In this document: positions 1-8,984 of the stretch, in pieces
How the letters are laid out: every line of letters starts with the position of its first letter
How positions within the stretch are numbered: position 1 is the first letter of the stretch
NCBI GenBank assembly: GCA_944386995.1
Contig: CALXDF010000075.1
Span: 1 to 44,664 of the forward strand
DNA length: 44,664 bases
Reading direction: 5' to 3'
Source: an uncultured Oscillospiraceae bacterium
GTDB lineage: Bacteria > Bacillota > Clostridia > Oscillospirales > Oscillospiraceae
Position numbers and translations under genes: made by a program
The notes under the pieces: generated by a model
The model's input: only the letters and a program-made list of their open reading frames with translations
Database searches by the model: none
What the model was told of the DNA's origin: nothing

Positions 1-1300
1 CGTTGTAGTTGTTGCTGGGCTGCTGGGTGGTATTGCTCTCCTGGGTCACCTGGTTCTCCTGGGGCACGCTGTCAAAAGTCAGTTCCGTGGTGGCCTGCTG
101 GTTGTTGCGGTAGTAGGTGATGGTCACCGTATCGCCCGCCCGGTAACTGCGCAGCGCGGCCGTGATGTCGCTCAACTGGCTGATGCTGTCATCCTCAATT
201 CCGGTGATGATATCGCCTGCCTGCAGGCCGGCCTTGTCAGCAGCGCCGCCCTCCACCACGGAGTAAACATAGACGCCTTCGCTGACCGCGCTGTCAGGGA
301 TCATCCCCGGCTGCAAAGTGCCGCCGGTGATGGCCAGATAGGGCTTATTGGTCACATAGCCGTTGGTCATAATGTCCTCGATCATGGACACCACATCGTT
401 GATGGGGATGGCGAAGCCCAAACCCTCAACAGAGGCGGTAGAGGAGGAACTGCTGGAGAGTTTCGCTGACACGATCCCCACTACCTCGCCGTACATGTTG
501 AACAGGGGGCCGCCGGAATTGCCGGAGTTCACAGCGGCAGTGATCTGGATCATGTTAAAGGGGGTACCGTCCACGTTGATGAGGCGGTTGGTCATGGAGA
601 CGATGCCCTCGCTCATGGAGAAGGTCAGTTCGCCCAGGGGGTTGCCAATAACGGCAATGTCATCGCCCACATTCAATTCACTGGAGTCGCCGATGACCAC
701 CGGGGTCAGGTTCTCCGCATCGATCTTCAGCACCGCGATATCGTAGTCCTCGTCGCCGCCCACCACAGCGGCGTCATAAGTGGTGCCGTCGTACAGCGTT
801 ACAGTGACGTTGTTGCTGCCGCTGATGACGTGGTAGTTGGTGGCAATGTAACCGTCCTGGGTGATGATGAACCCGCTGCCGGAGGAGGCCGCCACAATAG
901 CCTCCTGTCCGAAGATGTTCTGGGTCTCAGAGGCGTTGATGCTGACGCAGCTGTTCACGTTGGCTTTATATAGCTCCGAATAGCTCATCAGCGTCGTCCC
1001 GTCTACAGCAACTGTATTGACTTCAACAGGCTGGCGGTTGCTGACATAGACATCCGCCTGCTGGGCCGGGAAGATGTTGCGGGCTGCATAGCCGATGCCG
1101 AAGGCCCCGCCTACTGCCACCACGCAGGCCAGCACGATGGCCGTAATCTTCATTCCGCGGCGCTTCTTATTCTTATTGTTTCTGGGCTGCGGATCCGATA
1201 TAGGACTTTCGCCGCCGGCGGGAACTTCCTGAGCCGCGCTCTCCGGGGTGTCGATGCCGCCTTGTGTTGGCCGATAGAAAGAATCATAATCGTTATACAT
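1..1300 (-). CDS. HtrA/DegP-type trypsin-like serine protease with PDZ domain (C-terminus cut by window edge)
   Basis: This is a membrane-anchored protein quality-control protease. The frame is open from an ATG at 1298-1300 to the left edge (about 433 residues), with AAGGAGGG at 1308-1315 as ribosome site. A hydrophilic Pro/Lys/Arg-rich N-terminus is followed by one hydrophobic segment at about residues 50-72. The protease domain shows the triad: His in ATNYHVI, Asp in YDIAVLKI and Ser262 in NSGNSGGPL. A PDZ domain follows (GVYVYSVVEGGAADKAGL region), then a Gln/Asn/Thr-rich tail that runs out of the window. Such proteins degrade misfolded proteins on the outer face of the membrane. A TATAAT -10 lies at 1374-1379 on this strand, but I see no good -35. 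The gene is divergent from the FAD oxidoreductase. The family is clear; the true C-terminus is not visible. Confidence 0.93.
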   Translation of the reverse strand, partial: MYNDYDSFYRPTQGGIDTPESAAQEVPAGGESPISDPQPRNNKNKKRRGMKITAIVLACVVAVGGAFGIGYAARNIFPAQQADVYVSNRQPVEVNTVAVDGTTLMSYSELYKANVNSCVSINASETQNIFGQEAIVAASSGSGFIITQDGYIATNYHVISGSNNVTVTLYDGTTYDAAVVGGDEDYDIAVLKIDAENLTPVVIGDSSELNVGDDIAVIGNPLGELTFSMSEGIVSMTNRLINVDGTPFNMIQITAAVNSGNSGGPLFNMYGEVVGIVSAKLSSSSSSTASVEGLGFAIPINDVVSMIEDIMTNGYVTNKPYLAITGGTLQPGMIPDSAVSEGVYVYSVVEGGAADKAGLQAGDIITGIEDDSISQLSDITAALRSYRAGDTVTITYYRNNQQATTELTFDSVPQENQVTQESNTTQQPSNNYN

Positions 1301-1436
1301 ATTCAAGCCCTCCTTTGGAAGTTGGGATAACGTATTTTCCGCATCTCACGGACTTCCTTGTTTCTATGCTCGCATTATACGGGGTTATTATGTCTAAAAT
1401 ATGAATAAAGTTTGCAATCTTTCTGAACATTTCCAG

Positions 1437-1465
1437 TTGCCCCCTCCGGGAAAAAACGGTATAAT
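1437..1465 (+). promoter_or_regulatory. SigmaA promoter for the FAD oxidoreductase gene
   Basis: TTGCCC at 1437-1442 and TATAAT at 1460-1465 are separated by 17 bp. The predicted start of transcription near 1472 lies about 30 nt before the ATG at 1503, so the longer in-frame ATG at 1401 lies upstream of the transcript and is not used. Confidence 0.7.
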
Positions 1466-1502
1466 GCAAAAAGCAGGAATAACCTATCGCAGGAGGGCCA
1501 AC

Positions 1503-3101
1503 ATGCTCCGCATCGACCACATCAAGCTCTCCCCCGGCACGCCGGAGGAGGATCTCCGCCGTCAGGCGGCAAAAATCTTACAGATCCCCGAGAAACACAT
1601 TTCCTCCCTTCGGATCGTGCGGCGTTCCGTGGATGCCCGACAGGGCGTATCCCTGATCTATTCCGTCCAGGTTGCCGTGGAAAATGAGGGAAAGGTCCTG
1701 CGCCGGATCAAAGGCAGCCGGGTCACACAGGTTGTGCGTCAGCGCTACCATCCTCCGGGTCCGGTAAACACGCCGGAACTGCCCCCCGTAGTAGTCGGTG
1801 CCGGACCGGCGGGGTTGTTCTGTGCCCTGATCCTGGCACAGGCGGGAGTCCGTCCGATTCTTCTGGAGCGTGGACAGAGCGTGGAGCAGCGTCAGGAGGA
1901 TGTGGAGAATTTCTGGCGCACCGGGGTGCTGAATCCCTGCTCCAATGTCCAATTTGGCGAAGGAGGCGCCGGTGCCTTCTCCGACGGGAAACTGAACACG
2001 GGCACCCGGGACCTCTGTCACCGCTGGATCTTGGGAAAGCTGGTGGAATTCGGCGTGCCGGAGAGCATCCTGATCGACGCCCACCCCCACGCCGGCACGG
2101 ACAAGCTCCATATTGCGCTGAAAAATCTCCGCCGGGAGCTGCTGCGCCTGGGGACGGATATCCGCTTCGGCCACCAGATGATGGATGTGTCCGTCCGGGA
2201 CGGGGCCTTGGCCGGGCTGACGGTCTCCGGGCCGGAGGGAGACTACTTTCTCCCCGCCCGGCAGGCAGTGCTGGCTCTGGGCCACAGCGCCCGGGACACG
2301 GCAGAGATGCTCTATGGCCATGGCATCCCCATGGAGGCCAAGCCCTTTGCCGTCGGCGTCCGGATCGAGCATCATCAGCGGGACATCGACATGGCCCAGT
2401 ACGGGACCTATGCCGGACATCCCTGTCTGCCGGTATCCAGCTACAAGCTCTCCTGTCACCTGGAGGACGGGCGCAGCGTATTCAGTTTCTGCGTCTGTCC
2501 CGGCGGGCAGGTGGTAGCCGCCGCCTCTGAGGCAGGCCGGGTTGTCACCAACGGCATGAGCTACTACGCCCGGAGCGGCGAAAATATTAACGGCGGACTG
2601 CTGGTCAATGTGACCCCCGCCGACTTTCCAGCAGGTCCTCTGGGAGGCATCGCCTTTCAGCGTCAGCTGGAGGCGGCGGCCTTTGCCCTGGGCGGCGGCG
2701 GATTCTCCGCGCCAGCCCAGCGCGTGGAGGATTTCCTGGCCGGACGGCCCTCCACCGGGCCGGGGAAGGTCCTGCCCACCTACCGTCCCGGCGTGGTCTG
2801 GACAGACCTGCGCCGGTGTCTGCCGGGCTTTGTTGTGGATGCGCTGGCCCAGGCCCTGCCCATCCTGGGCCGCCGGGTCCGGGGATTTGACAGTCCCGAT
2901 GCGGTGCTGACCGCGGTGGAGAGCCGCAGCAGCTCCCCGGTGCGCATCCTGCGGGACGAAGACCGCCAATCCCCAGCGGCGCGGGGCCTTTACCCCTGCG
3001 GGGAAGGGGCAGGCTTTGCCGGCGGCATCCTCTCTGCTGCCGCAGACGGGATCCACACCGCAGAGGCGCTGCTGTCCTCTCTGGGCGCTGCCGGACTCTG
3101 A
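1503..3101 (+). CDS. FAD-dependent oxidoreductase of the COG2509 type
   Basis: This is a 532-residue protein of the widespread but poorly characterised NAD(P)/FAD-dependent dehydrogenase family found in many Firmicutes. About 90 N-terminal residues form a small alpha/beta domain; then comes the dinucleotide motif GAGPAGLFCA with the acidic LLERG strand end. A second conserved block is FGEGGAGAFSDGKLNTG, and a C-terminal GEGAGFAGGILSAAADG segment closes the FAD site. The start at 1503 is chosen because AGGAGGG lies just before it and the promoter is downstream of the in-frame ATG at 1401. It stands alone, divergent from the protease and convergent with gnd. The substrate is unknown; the family assignment is firm. 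Confidence 0.88.
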   Translation: MLRIDHIKLSPGTPEEDLRRQAAKILQIPEKHISSLRIVRRSVDARQGVSLIYSVQVAVENEGKVLRRIKGSRVTQVVRQRYHPPGPVNTPELPPVVVGAGPAGLFCALILAQAGVRPILLERGQSVEQRQEDVENFWRTGVLNPCSNVQFGEGGAGAFSDGKLNTGTRDLCHRWILGKLVEFGVPESILIDAHPHAGTDKLHIALKNLRRELLRLGTDIRFGHQMMDVSVRDGALAGLTVSGPEGDYFLPARQAVLALGHSARDTAEMLYGHGIPMEAKPFAVGVRIEHHQRDIDMAQYGTYAGHPCLPVSSYKLSCHLEDGRSVFSFCVCPGGQVVAAASEAGRVVTNGMSYYARSGENINGGLLVNVTPADFPAGPLGGIAFQRQLEAAAFALGGGGFSAPAQRVEDFLAGRPSTGPGKVLPTYRPGVVWTDLRRCLPGFVVDALAQALPILGRRVRGFDSPDAVLTAVESRSSSPVRILRDEDRQSPAARGLYPCGEGAGFAGGILSAAADGIHTAEALLSSLGAAGL

Positions 3102-3172
3102 ATGCACCACTGTGCCTAAGGCCATCCGCCGAATTCAGCAGCAGGGAGGATCTTGCTGGACAACACAAAAAC

Positions 3173-3200
3173 AGGACCGCCGGAAGCTTCCGGCGGTCCT
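3173..3200. terminator. Bidirectional terminator between the FAD oxidoreductase and gnd
   Basis: A perfect 14-bp inverted repeat (AGGACCGCCGGAAG and its complement) sits between two convergent genes. T-rich sequence on both sides (GCTGTTTG rightward, GTTTTTGTG leftward) suggests it stops transcription from both directions. Confidence 0.8.
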
Positions 3201-3219
3201 GCTGTTTGATTGAGAGATC

Positions 3220-4668
3220 TCAGACCGAATAGGTGCTGGCGGAGGTAGAGCCGCCGTGCCCCGTCCAGTTGGTGTGGAAGAACTGGCCTCTGGGGGCATC
3301 CAGACGCTCATAGGTGTGGGCGCCGAAGTAATCCCGCTGAGCCTGGAGCAGATTGGCCGGCAGGCTCTCCGTGGTATACCCGTCAAAATAGGACAGGGCG
3401 GAGAGCATGGCCGGAGCAGCCACGCCGTATGTCACGGCGGCGGCAGCCACATTGCGCCAGGAGGGCAGCATCTCTGTGATCTGCTGCTTGAAGTAGGGAT
3501 CCAATACCAGATTGCTCAGCTCCGGGTTCTGGTCAAAGGCCTCCTTGATCTTCCCCAGGAAGACACTGCGGATAATGCACCCGCCCCGCCACATCAGGGC
3601 GATATCCCCGTAGTGAAGGTTCCAGCCATAAGTCTTGGCGGCACTGCGCATCAGGGCAAATCCCTGGGCATAAGAGATGATCTTGGCGGCAAAGAGTGCC
3701 TTGCGGATGTCCTCCAGCATAGCCTCCCGGTCGCCGGTGAAGACAGCCGCAGGTTTCTGGAACTCCTTGGCGGCGGTCACCCGCTCCTCCTTCATGGCGG
3801 ACAGGCAGCGGGCGAACACCGCCTCGGCAATCAGCGTCAGGGGGACCCCCTCGTCCAGAGCGGCGATCCCGGTCCACTTGCCGGTGCCCTTCTGTCCAGC
3901 GGTATCCAGGATCTTATCCACCAGGGGCTTTCCGTCGGTATCCTTGTACGCCAGGATATCCCTGGTAATCTCAATCAGATAGCTGTCCAACTCCGTCTCA
4001 TTCCAGCGGCGGAATACCTCGTGCATCTCGTCGGCGGACATGCCCAGCACACACCGCATCAGCTGGTATGCCTCGCAGATCAGCTGCATGTCGCCGTACT
4101 CAATGCCGTTGTGAACCATTTTCACAAAGTGGCCTGCGCCGTTCTCCCCCACCCACTCACAGCAGGGGGCCCCGTCGGCCTTGGCGCAGATAGCCTGGAA
4201 AATGGGCTTGATATGGGGCCAAGCCGCCGGGCTGCCGCCGGGCATCATGGAGGGGCCCTTCAGTGCGCCCTCCTCGCCGCCGGAGACTCCGCAGCCCACA
4301 TACAGCAGTCCCTTGGACTCTACATAGGCCGTCCGGCGGATGGTGTCGGGGAAATGGGAGTTGCCGCCGTCAATCAGGATATCTCCCTCCTCCAGATAGG
4401 GGAGAAGACTCTCGATCAGGGCGTCCACCGCACTGCCGGCCTTGACCATCATCATGATCTTCCGGGGACGCTCCAAAGCGTCGGCCAGTTCCTGGAGGGA
4501 GTGGGTGCCGACAATGCTCATGCCTTTGCCCCGGCCCTCCACAAACTTGTCCACTTTCTCAACCGTGCGGTTATAAACAGCCACGGTGAACCCCTTGGAG
4601 GCCATGTTCATAACCAGGTTTTCTCCCATGACTGCCAGACCGATCAGGCCGATATCTGCTTTCTTCAT
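3220..4668 (-). CDS. gnd: 6-phosphogluconate dehydrogenase, decarboxylating
   Basis: Oxidises and decarboxylates 6-phosphogluconate to ribulose 5-phosphate and CO2 in the cytoplasm, making NAD(P)H. The 482-residue length fits the long-chain Gnd family. The N-terminal Rossmann fold carries GLAVMGENL, followed by the cofactor-loop region YNRTVEKVD. The substrate region shows the family block GHFVKMVHNGIEYGDMQL with the catalytic Lys, and GQKGTGKWT further on. The C-terminus ends in the typical TNWTGHGG tail. It is the last gene of a tight unit behind an SDR (25-bp gap), a transaldolase and a sugar isomerase, which places it in a pentose-phosphate branch of the sugar locus. It ends at a bidirectional terminator. 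Confidence 0.96.
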   Translation of the reverse strand: MKKADIGLIGLAVMGENLVMNMASKGFTVAVYNRTVEKVDKFVEGRGKGMSIVGTHSLQELADALERPRKIMMMVKAGSAVDALIESLLPYLEEGDILIDGGNSHFPDTIRRTAYVESKGLLYVGCGVSGGEEGALKGPSMMPGGSPAAWPHIKPIFQAICAKADGAPCCEWVGENGAGHFVKMVHNGIEYGDMQLICEAYQLMRCVLGMSADEMHEVFRRWNETELDSYLIEITRDILAYKDTDGKPLVDKILDTAGQKGTGKWTGIAALDEGVPLTLIAEAVFARCLSAMKEERVTAAKEFQKPAAVFTGDREAMLEDIRKALFAAKIISYAQGFALMRSAAKTYGWNLHYGDIALMWRGGCIIRSVFLGKIKEAFDQNPELSNLVLDPYFKQQITEMLPSWRNVAAAAVTYGVAAPAMLSALSYFDGYTTESLPANLLQAQRDYFGAHTYERLDAPRGQFFHTNWTGHGGSTSASTYSV

Positions 4669-4693
4669 AGGATTTCTCCTTATATTACTAATA

Positions 4694-5446
4694 TTAGCCG
4701 AAATACCCGCCGCCGTTGATATCCAGCATCAGGCCGGTGACAAAGGCGGCCTCATCAGAGGCCAGGTAGCACACCGCGCCGGCGATCTCCTCCGGCTTAC
4801 CCAGCCGGCCCAGCAGAATGTTCTTCACCTGGTTCTCAATGCGCTCCGGTGTATAGCCCTTCAAAATTTCAGTCTCCGTGGTACCGGGACATACGGCGTT
4901 GACCGTAATTTTATAAGGGGCCAAATGCCGGGCCATGCCCCGAGTGATGGCCACCACGCCACCCTTGGCAGCCACATAGGCCATAGAGCCTTCAAACCCG
5001 CCGTTGCGGCCGGAGAGGGAGGAGATGTTGATGATGCGTCCGGCACTGCTCTTCTTCAGATAGGGCAACACCTTCTGACAGACAAAGAAGGTTCCGGACA
5101 GGTCGATATCCAGCACACGATTCCACTCGCCGTTGCGCTGCATCTCCTCGATGCTGGAGGTGCCCAGGATCCCGGCGCTGTTGACCACAATGTCAATACC
5201 GCCGAAGGTCTCTGCCACCTGCTTGACGGCGGCCTCAATACTGTCGTTATCGCCCACATTCATCGCCACGGCAATGGCCTTTCCGCCGTTTCTGCAGATC
5301 TCCTCCGCAGTGGCCGCCGCCTTTTCAACATTCAAATCCGCAATGGCCACCTGGGCGCCCAGCTCCGCCAGCTTCTCTGCGCTGGTCTTTCCGATCCCCT
5401 GGGCCGCACCGGTGATCAGCGCAGTCTTTCCCTTCAATGAAAACAT
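4694..5446 (-). CDS. SDR-family sugar/polyol dehydrogenase
   Basis: A 250-residue classical short-chain dehydrogenase, probably NAD(P)H-dependent and cytoplasmic. Visible motifs are TGAAQGIG (cofactor glycines), an acidic residue after the second beta strand (IADLN), NSAG, the catalytic Ser in NISSLSG and YVAAKGG with Tyr and Lys, plus the C-terminal NGGGYFG. Its ribosome site is GAGGGAATTATCC before the ATG. It lies 17 bp after the transaldolase and 25 bp before gnd, so it is almost certainly cotranscribed. The substrate cannot be read from sequence; context suggests a keto-sugar, sugar acid or polyol. 3-oxoacyl-ACP reductase (FabG) is the usual automatic label but does not fit the neighbourhood. 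Confidence 0.88.
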   Translation of the reverse strand: MFSLKGKTALITGAAQGIGKTSAEKLAELGAQVAIADLNVEKAAATAEEICRNGGKAIAVAMNVGDNDSIEAAVKQVAETFGGIDIVVNSAGILGTSSIEEMQRNGEWNRVLDIDLSGTFFVCQKVLPYLKKSSAGRIINISSLSGRNGGFEGSMAYVAAKGGVVAITRGMARHLAPYKITVNAVCPGTTETEILKGYTPERIENQVKNILLGRLGKPEEIAGAVCYLASDEAAFVTGLMLDINGGGYFG

Positions 5447-5463
5447 GGATAATTCCCTCTTCC

Positions 5464-6504
5464 TCAGATTTTCTCGTACCCAAAGGCAGCCAGAGGATTC
5501 CAGCCGTCGTTGATGAACTGATCGGTGGTGCGGTTGGTAGCGCCGAAGGTGATGAACTCCTCCCGGGACATGCCGTCCGGCTCATAGGCCCGGCGGAACT
5601 CCGGCATGGTCATCAGCCGGTCGATCACATCCGCGGCCACAGGCACGTTGATCCGCTCCTCCTGGGGCGTGTCGCTGGCAATCAGCTTGGTGATCTTTGG
5701 GGCAATGGACATGATCATCTTTGCACCCGCCAGTTCTACGATCTGGTTGGCGCCGCGGCAGCCCGCAGGCATCAGATAGGTAGTGTAACCCCGCTCCTGG
5801 AAGATGCCGTAGGCCCGCTTCATACAAGCCAGGCCCGCCTGGACAATGTCGCTCTCCTCCACCTTGGCGCCGCTGTCGTGGGCCACGTCCCGGAGGTAGT
5901 CGTCCAGACGTCCTACCATCATCACCGCGATGTTCAGCCCCGGCTTCACGCCGTTGGCTGCAGCCCGCTTCTGCCCGCGCTCCGCAGCCTCGCCAACGGC
6001 CAGAACCTGCGGCACGGTGAAGCTGACGGTCGCCGCCACGTTGAGTCCCTGGGCCACGCACTCCTCATACGCCGTGATCCCCGCGTTGGTCGCCGGCAGC
6101 TTCACCACGATGTTGGGCGCCCAGGAGGCCAGGGTCTTGGCCTGCTGGATCATGTACTCTGCATCCCCCGTCTTGTTGGGGTTTGTCTGGGCGCAGACAT
6201 AGCCCTTGCCGGCCACGCCCTGATCAAAAATGGGGCGGACCTCCTGGGCATAGTACCCGGTGACGCACCGGATCAGGGCCTGGACCTTTTCATCACCGCT
6301 CAATCCCCGGGGCAGCTGGGCCAGACGCTCTTTCCAGAAGCCCGTATCGCTGGTGAGGGTTGCGTTAATCAGAAAGGGGTTGGTGGTCATGCCGACGGCG
6401 CCGTTCCCAAAGGCCTCCTGCTGCTCCGCACGGATGGCGGAGTCGTGCCAATAAATAGACTGGGTCTTGCTGGTCATCCACTGCAAATACTTGTTCTCAC
6501 TCAT
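5464..6504 (-). CDS. Transaldolase-family protein
   Basis: A class I aldolase-type enzyme of the transaldolase family, expected to move a three-carbon dihydroxyacetone unit between sugar phosphates. The likely Schiff-base Lys is K135 in VVKLPATNAG, and the N-terminal block GMTTNPFLI matches the family TTNPSL motif. At 346 residues it is longer than the short 215-residue TalC group and close to TalA/B in size, but an insertion around residues 60-115 and a long C-terminus make it look like a divergent subgroup. It sits between a sugar isomerase (21-bp gap) and an SDR (17-bp gap). The donor could be a non-standard ketose phosphate. The family call is good; the exact substrate is open. Confidence 0.88.
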   Translation of the reverse strand: MSENKYLQWMTSKTQSIYWHDSAIRAEQQEAFGNGAVGMTTNPFLINATLTSDTGFWKERLAQLPRGLSGDEKVQALIRCVTGYYAQEVRPIFDQGVAGKGYVCAQTNPNKTGDAEYMIQQAKTLASWAPNIVVKLPATNAGITAYEECVAQGLNVAATVSFTVPQVLAVGEAAERGQKRAAANGVKPGLNIAVMMVGRLDDYLRDVAHDSGAKVEESDIVQAGLACMKRAYGIFQERGYTTYLMPAGCRGANQIVELAGAKMIMSIAPKITKLIASDTPQEERINVPVAADVIDRLMTMPEFRRAYEPDGMSREEFITFGATNRTTDQFINDGWNPLAAFGYEKI

Positions 6505-6525
6505 AATGCTGATATCTCTCCTGAT

Positions 6526-7374
6526 TTATTCTTTAAATGCCAGTCTTTCGATTTCCGCAGCCCGTTCCATCAGCCTCATGTACTCCAGACCGCGCACCGC
6601 ACTCTCCATCGCTGTGGGATAGGGCTGATATTCCGCCACAATATACCCCTGATAATTCACATCCATCAACGCATGGTCATAAGCCTTAAAGTCGATCATT
6701 CCTGAGCCGGGATATCCACGATTGGAGTCGGAGAAATGCACATAGCCCAGGATGTCCCCATACTTGCGCACCACGTCATAGGGGTTTTTCTCCTCCATAT
6801 GCATGGAGTGTGTATCAATGTGGAGCTTCACATGGGGCAGGCCCAGCTTGCGGATAAAGCTGCCCACCTCGTCCACGCCGTTGAGGTAGTTGGAGACATA
6901 CTGCAGGATATTTTCAATCAGCAGTTCCCCGCCCACCTGGCCGGCGTAGGCATCCAGCTGGACCATAGCCTCTGCCAGGCGGTCCAGGTAGACCTGCCGC
7001 TCACTCCAGCTGGGGATGTTTCCGCGCATGGTGCCAACCACCACCGGGCAGCCGATCTCCGTACCGAAGTCCAGGTGCTCTTTCAAGCGGTCCACAGCCT
7101 TGGCGCGGACCGCGCTGTCAGCGTCGGTGAGACACAGCTGATTGATCAGCTTCTCCAGGCCAGTGCAGATCCCGGAGTACTTCAAGCCGTTGTCCTCGGC
7201 AATCCGCTTGAACTCCTTGACATCGTATTCCTTGGGGCTGTGAAAATACAGCTCAACCGCCTCGTAGCCGGCCTGACGGGACCACTCCAGCACCTGCTGA
7301 ATGGATCCGCGGAATACCGCCGGCACCCGTTCGCCCAGATTTTCCAGGGCGCACTGCACACCGTATCGAAACAT
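6526..7374 (-). CDS. Sugar phosphate isomerase/epimerase, xylose-isomerase-like TIM barrel
   Basis: A 282-residue AP-endonuclease-2-type TIM barrel as found in sugar isomerases and epimerases (IolE, IolI, hydroxypyruvate isomerase, ketose 3-epimerase). Metal-site residues are visible in LLIENI (Glu), KLHIDTHSMH (Asp/His), YVHFSDSN (His) and IVAEYQPYP (Glu). I place the start at 7374 because GGAGAAGA lies directly before it; the longer frame to 7413 adds a basic segment without a ribosome site. It is the first gene of the unit isomerase, transaldolase, SDR, gnd and lies 122 bp behind livF, separated by a terminator-like hairpin. It probably interconverts the imported sugar or a derivative. Confidence 0.85.
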   Translation of the reverse strand: MFRYGVQCALENLGERVPAVFRGSIQQVLEWSRQAGYEAVELYFHSPKEYDVKEFKRIAEDNGLKYSGICTGLEKLINQLCLTDADSAVRAKAVDRLKEHLDFGTEIGCPVVVGTMRGNIPSWSERQVYLDRLAEAMVQLDAYAGQVGGELLIENILQYVSNYLNGVDEVGSFIRKLGLPHVKLHIDTHSMHMEEKNPYDVVRKYGDILGYVHFSDSNRGYPGSGMIDFKAYDHALMDVNYQGYIVAEYQPYPTAMESAVRGLEYMRLMERAAEIERLAFKE

Positions 7375-7442
7375 ATGGCATCTTCTCCTTTCCTGTCGCA
7401 GATCCTCTCTCAATGGGGATCCATCAGTTGATTTCCGGAAAA

Positions 7443-7478
7443 AGATATGAGGTATACGCCACGATATACCTCATATCT
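7443..7478 (-). terminator. Terminator-like hairpin after livF
   Basis: A perfect 14-bp stem (AGATATGAGGTATA and complement) with an 8-nt loop is followed on the minus strand by TTTTT (positions 7442-7438 region). It separates the importer genes from the isomerase-gnd genes and could stop or reduce read-through. Confidence 0.7.
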
Positions 7479-7496
7479 CTCCGTGGGCCGCTGGCG

Positions 7497-8216
7497 TCAG
7501 CCGCCCAAATATGCTTTTTTCACTTCCTCGTTGGACAACAGGTTTTCGCTGGTGTCGGACATCACGATCTCGCCAGTCTGCATGACGTAGCCGCGGGAGG
7601 CCGTGTTCAGCGCAATTTTGGAGTTCTGCTCCACGAAAAGGATGGTGGTTCCCTCCTTGTTGATATCCCGGACTGCCACGAAAATCTCCTGGGTGATCAG
7701 CGGGGCCAAGCCAAGGGAGGGCTCATCCAGCAGCAGCAGCTTGGGTCTGCTCATCAGCGCGCGGCCCATGGCCAGCATCTGCTGCTCGCCGCCGGAGAGG
7801 GTACCCGCCATCTGGGTGCGCCGCTCCAGCAGACGCGGGAAGCGGTCGTACACATTTTTCAGGTCGTCCTTGATGTGCTTGCTGTCCTTGCGCAGATAGG
7901 CACCCATCATCAGGTTCTCCTCCACGGTCAGCTGGGAGAACACGTGGCGGCCCTCCAGCGACTGAGCAATGCCGAGGGTGGCTACCTTATAGCCGTTGTA
8001 CTTCTGGATTTCCTTCCCCTGGAAGAGGATCTTGCCCACCACGCCGCGGCGGGCGGTCAGTCCGGAGATGGACTGCATGGTGGTGGTCTTGCCGGCGCCG
8101 TTTGCGCCGATCAGGGTAACGATCTCCCCCTCGTCCACGGACAGGTTGATCCCCTTTACCGAGTGGATATTTCCATAGTAGTAGTGGAAATCAATCAACT
8201 CAAGCAGCTTCGCCAT
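7497..8216 (-). CDS. livF: Branched-chain-amino-acid-type ABC transporter ATPase (LivF family)
   Basis: The second ATP-binding subunit of a HAAT-family importer, on the cytoplasmic face. At 239 residues it has the LivF length. Motifs in order: Walker A GANGAGKTT (about residues 37-45), Q-loop region SISGLTARR, signature LSGGEQQMLAMGRAL, Walker B LLLLDEPSLGL and the switch His region replaced by VEQNS, typical of LivF. The start overlaps the livG stop codon by one base (TAATG), so the two are translationally coupled. By sequence the complex is Liv-like; by neighbourhood it may import a sugar-derived acid rather than leucine, so the gene symbol marks family only. Confidence 0.93.
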   Translation of the reverse strand: MAKLLELIDFHYYYGNIHSVKGINLSVDEGEIVTLIGANGAGKTTTMQSISGLTARRGVVGKILFQGKEIQKYNGYKVATLGIAQSLEGRHVFSQLTVEENLMMGAYLRKDSKHIKDDLKNVYDRFPRLLERRTQMAGTLSGGEQQMLAMGRALMSRPKLLLLDEPSLGLAPLITQEIFVAVRDINKEGTTILFVEQNSKIALNTASRGYVMQTGEIVMSDTSENLLSNEEVKKAYLGG

Positions 8217-8971
8217 TACTCATCACCTCCCAGATACGCCGCAATCACGTCGGGATTGTTCTGGATTTCTGCCGGGGTCCCCTCTGCCAGCAGGCTCCCC
8301 TGGCAAAGTACATAGATATAGTCGCTGATATTCATGATCAGCTTCATATCGTGCTCCACCACCAGGATGGTATAACCCATCTTCAGAATTCTCTGGAGCA
8401 AAACGTCCAGTTCCGCCTTCTCAGTGGTGTTCATACCGGCGGCCGGCTCATCCAGCAAAATCACCTTGGGCTCGCTGGCGAGGCCTCGGACGATCTCCAG
8501 CAGGCGCTGTTTGCCGTAGGACAGGCTGCCGGCCCGGTCGTTGGCATACTCGTCCAGCCCCACAAACTTCAGCCACTCATGGGCCTTTTCCACAATCTGT
8601 TTTTCCTCTTCACGCTTTTTCTTGGTGTGGAACAGGCTGTCCCAGAAAGTAGCGGTCAGGCGGCTGTGCATCCCCACCAGCACGTTTTCCAGAACGGTCA
8701 TATTCCAGAAGAGGTTAATCACCTGATAAGTACGGGAGATTCCGGCGGCGTTGATCTTATAGCCCATCTTCCCCTCCAGGTGTTCCCCGTCCAGGATGAC
8801 CTCGCCCTCGTTGGGGACATAAACGCCGCTGATGCAGTTGAAGAGCGTGGTCTTGCCGGCGCCGTTGGGCCCGATGAGGGCCGTGATCTGGCCGGGGCGG
8901 ACCTGCATGCTCACATTATTGACGGCTGTCAAACCGCCGAATCGAATGGTAATGTTTTTTGCTTCCAGCAT
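8216..8971 (-). CDS. livG: Branched-chain-amino-acid-type ABC transporter ATPase (LivG family)
   Basis: The first ATP-binding subunit of the HAAT importer. Motifs are Walker A GPNGAGKTT, signature LSYGKQRLLEIVRGLA, Walker B VILLDEPAAGMN and switch VVEHDMKLIM. The insertion after the Q-loop (RLTATFWDSLFHTKKKREEE) is typical of LivG as opposed to LivF. I use the ATG at 8971 (MLEAKN), which is preceded by AAGGGGGT at good distance; the in-frame GTG three codons upstream overlaps that site. It lies 13 bp after livM and overlaps livF by one base. Function is ATP hydrolysis driving import through LivH/LivM. Confidence 0.93.
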   Translation of the reverse strand: MLEAKNITIRFGGLTAVNNVSMQVRPGQITALIGPNGAGKTTLFNCISGVYVPNEGEVILDGEHLEGKMGYKINAAGISRTYQVINLFWNMTVLENVLVGMHSRLTATFWDSLFHTKKKREEEKQIVEKAHEWLKFVGLDEYANDRAGSLSYGKQRLLEIVRGLASEPKVILLDEPAAGMNTTEKAELDVLLQRILKMGYTILVVEHDMKLIMNISDYIYVLCQGSLLAEGTPAEIQNNPDVIAAYLGGDE

Positions 8972-8984
8972 TTCACGCACCCCC

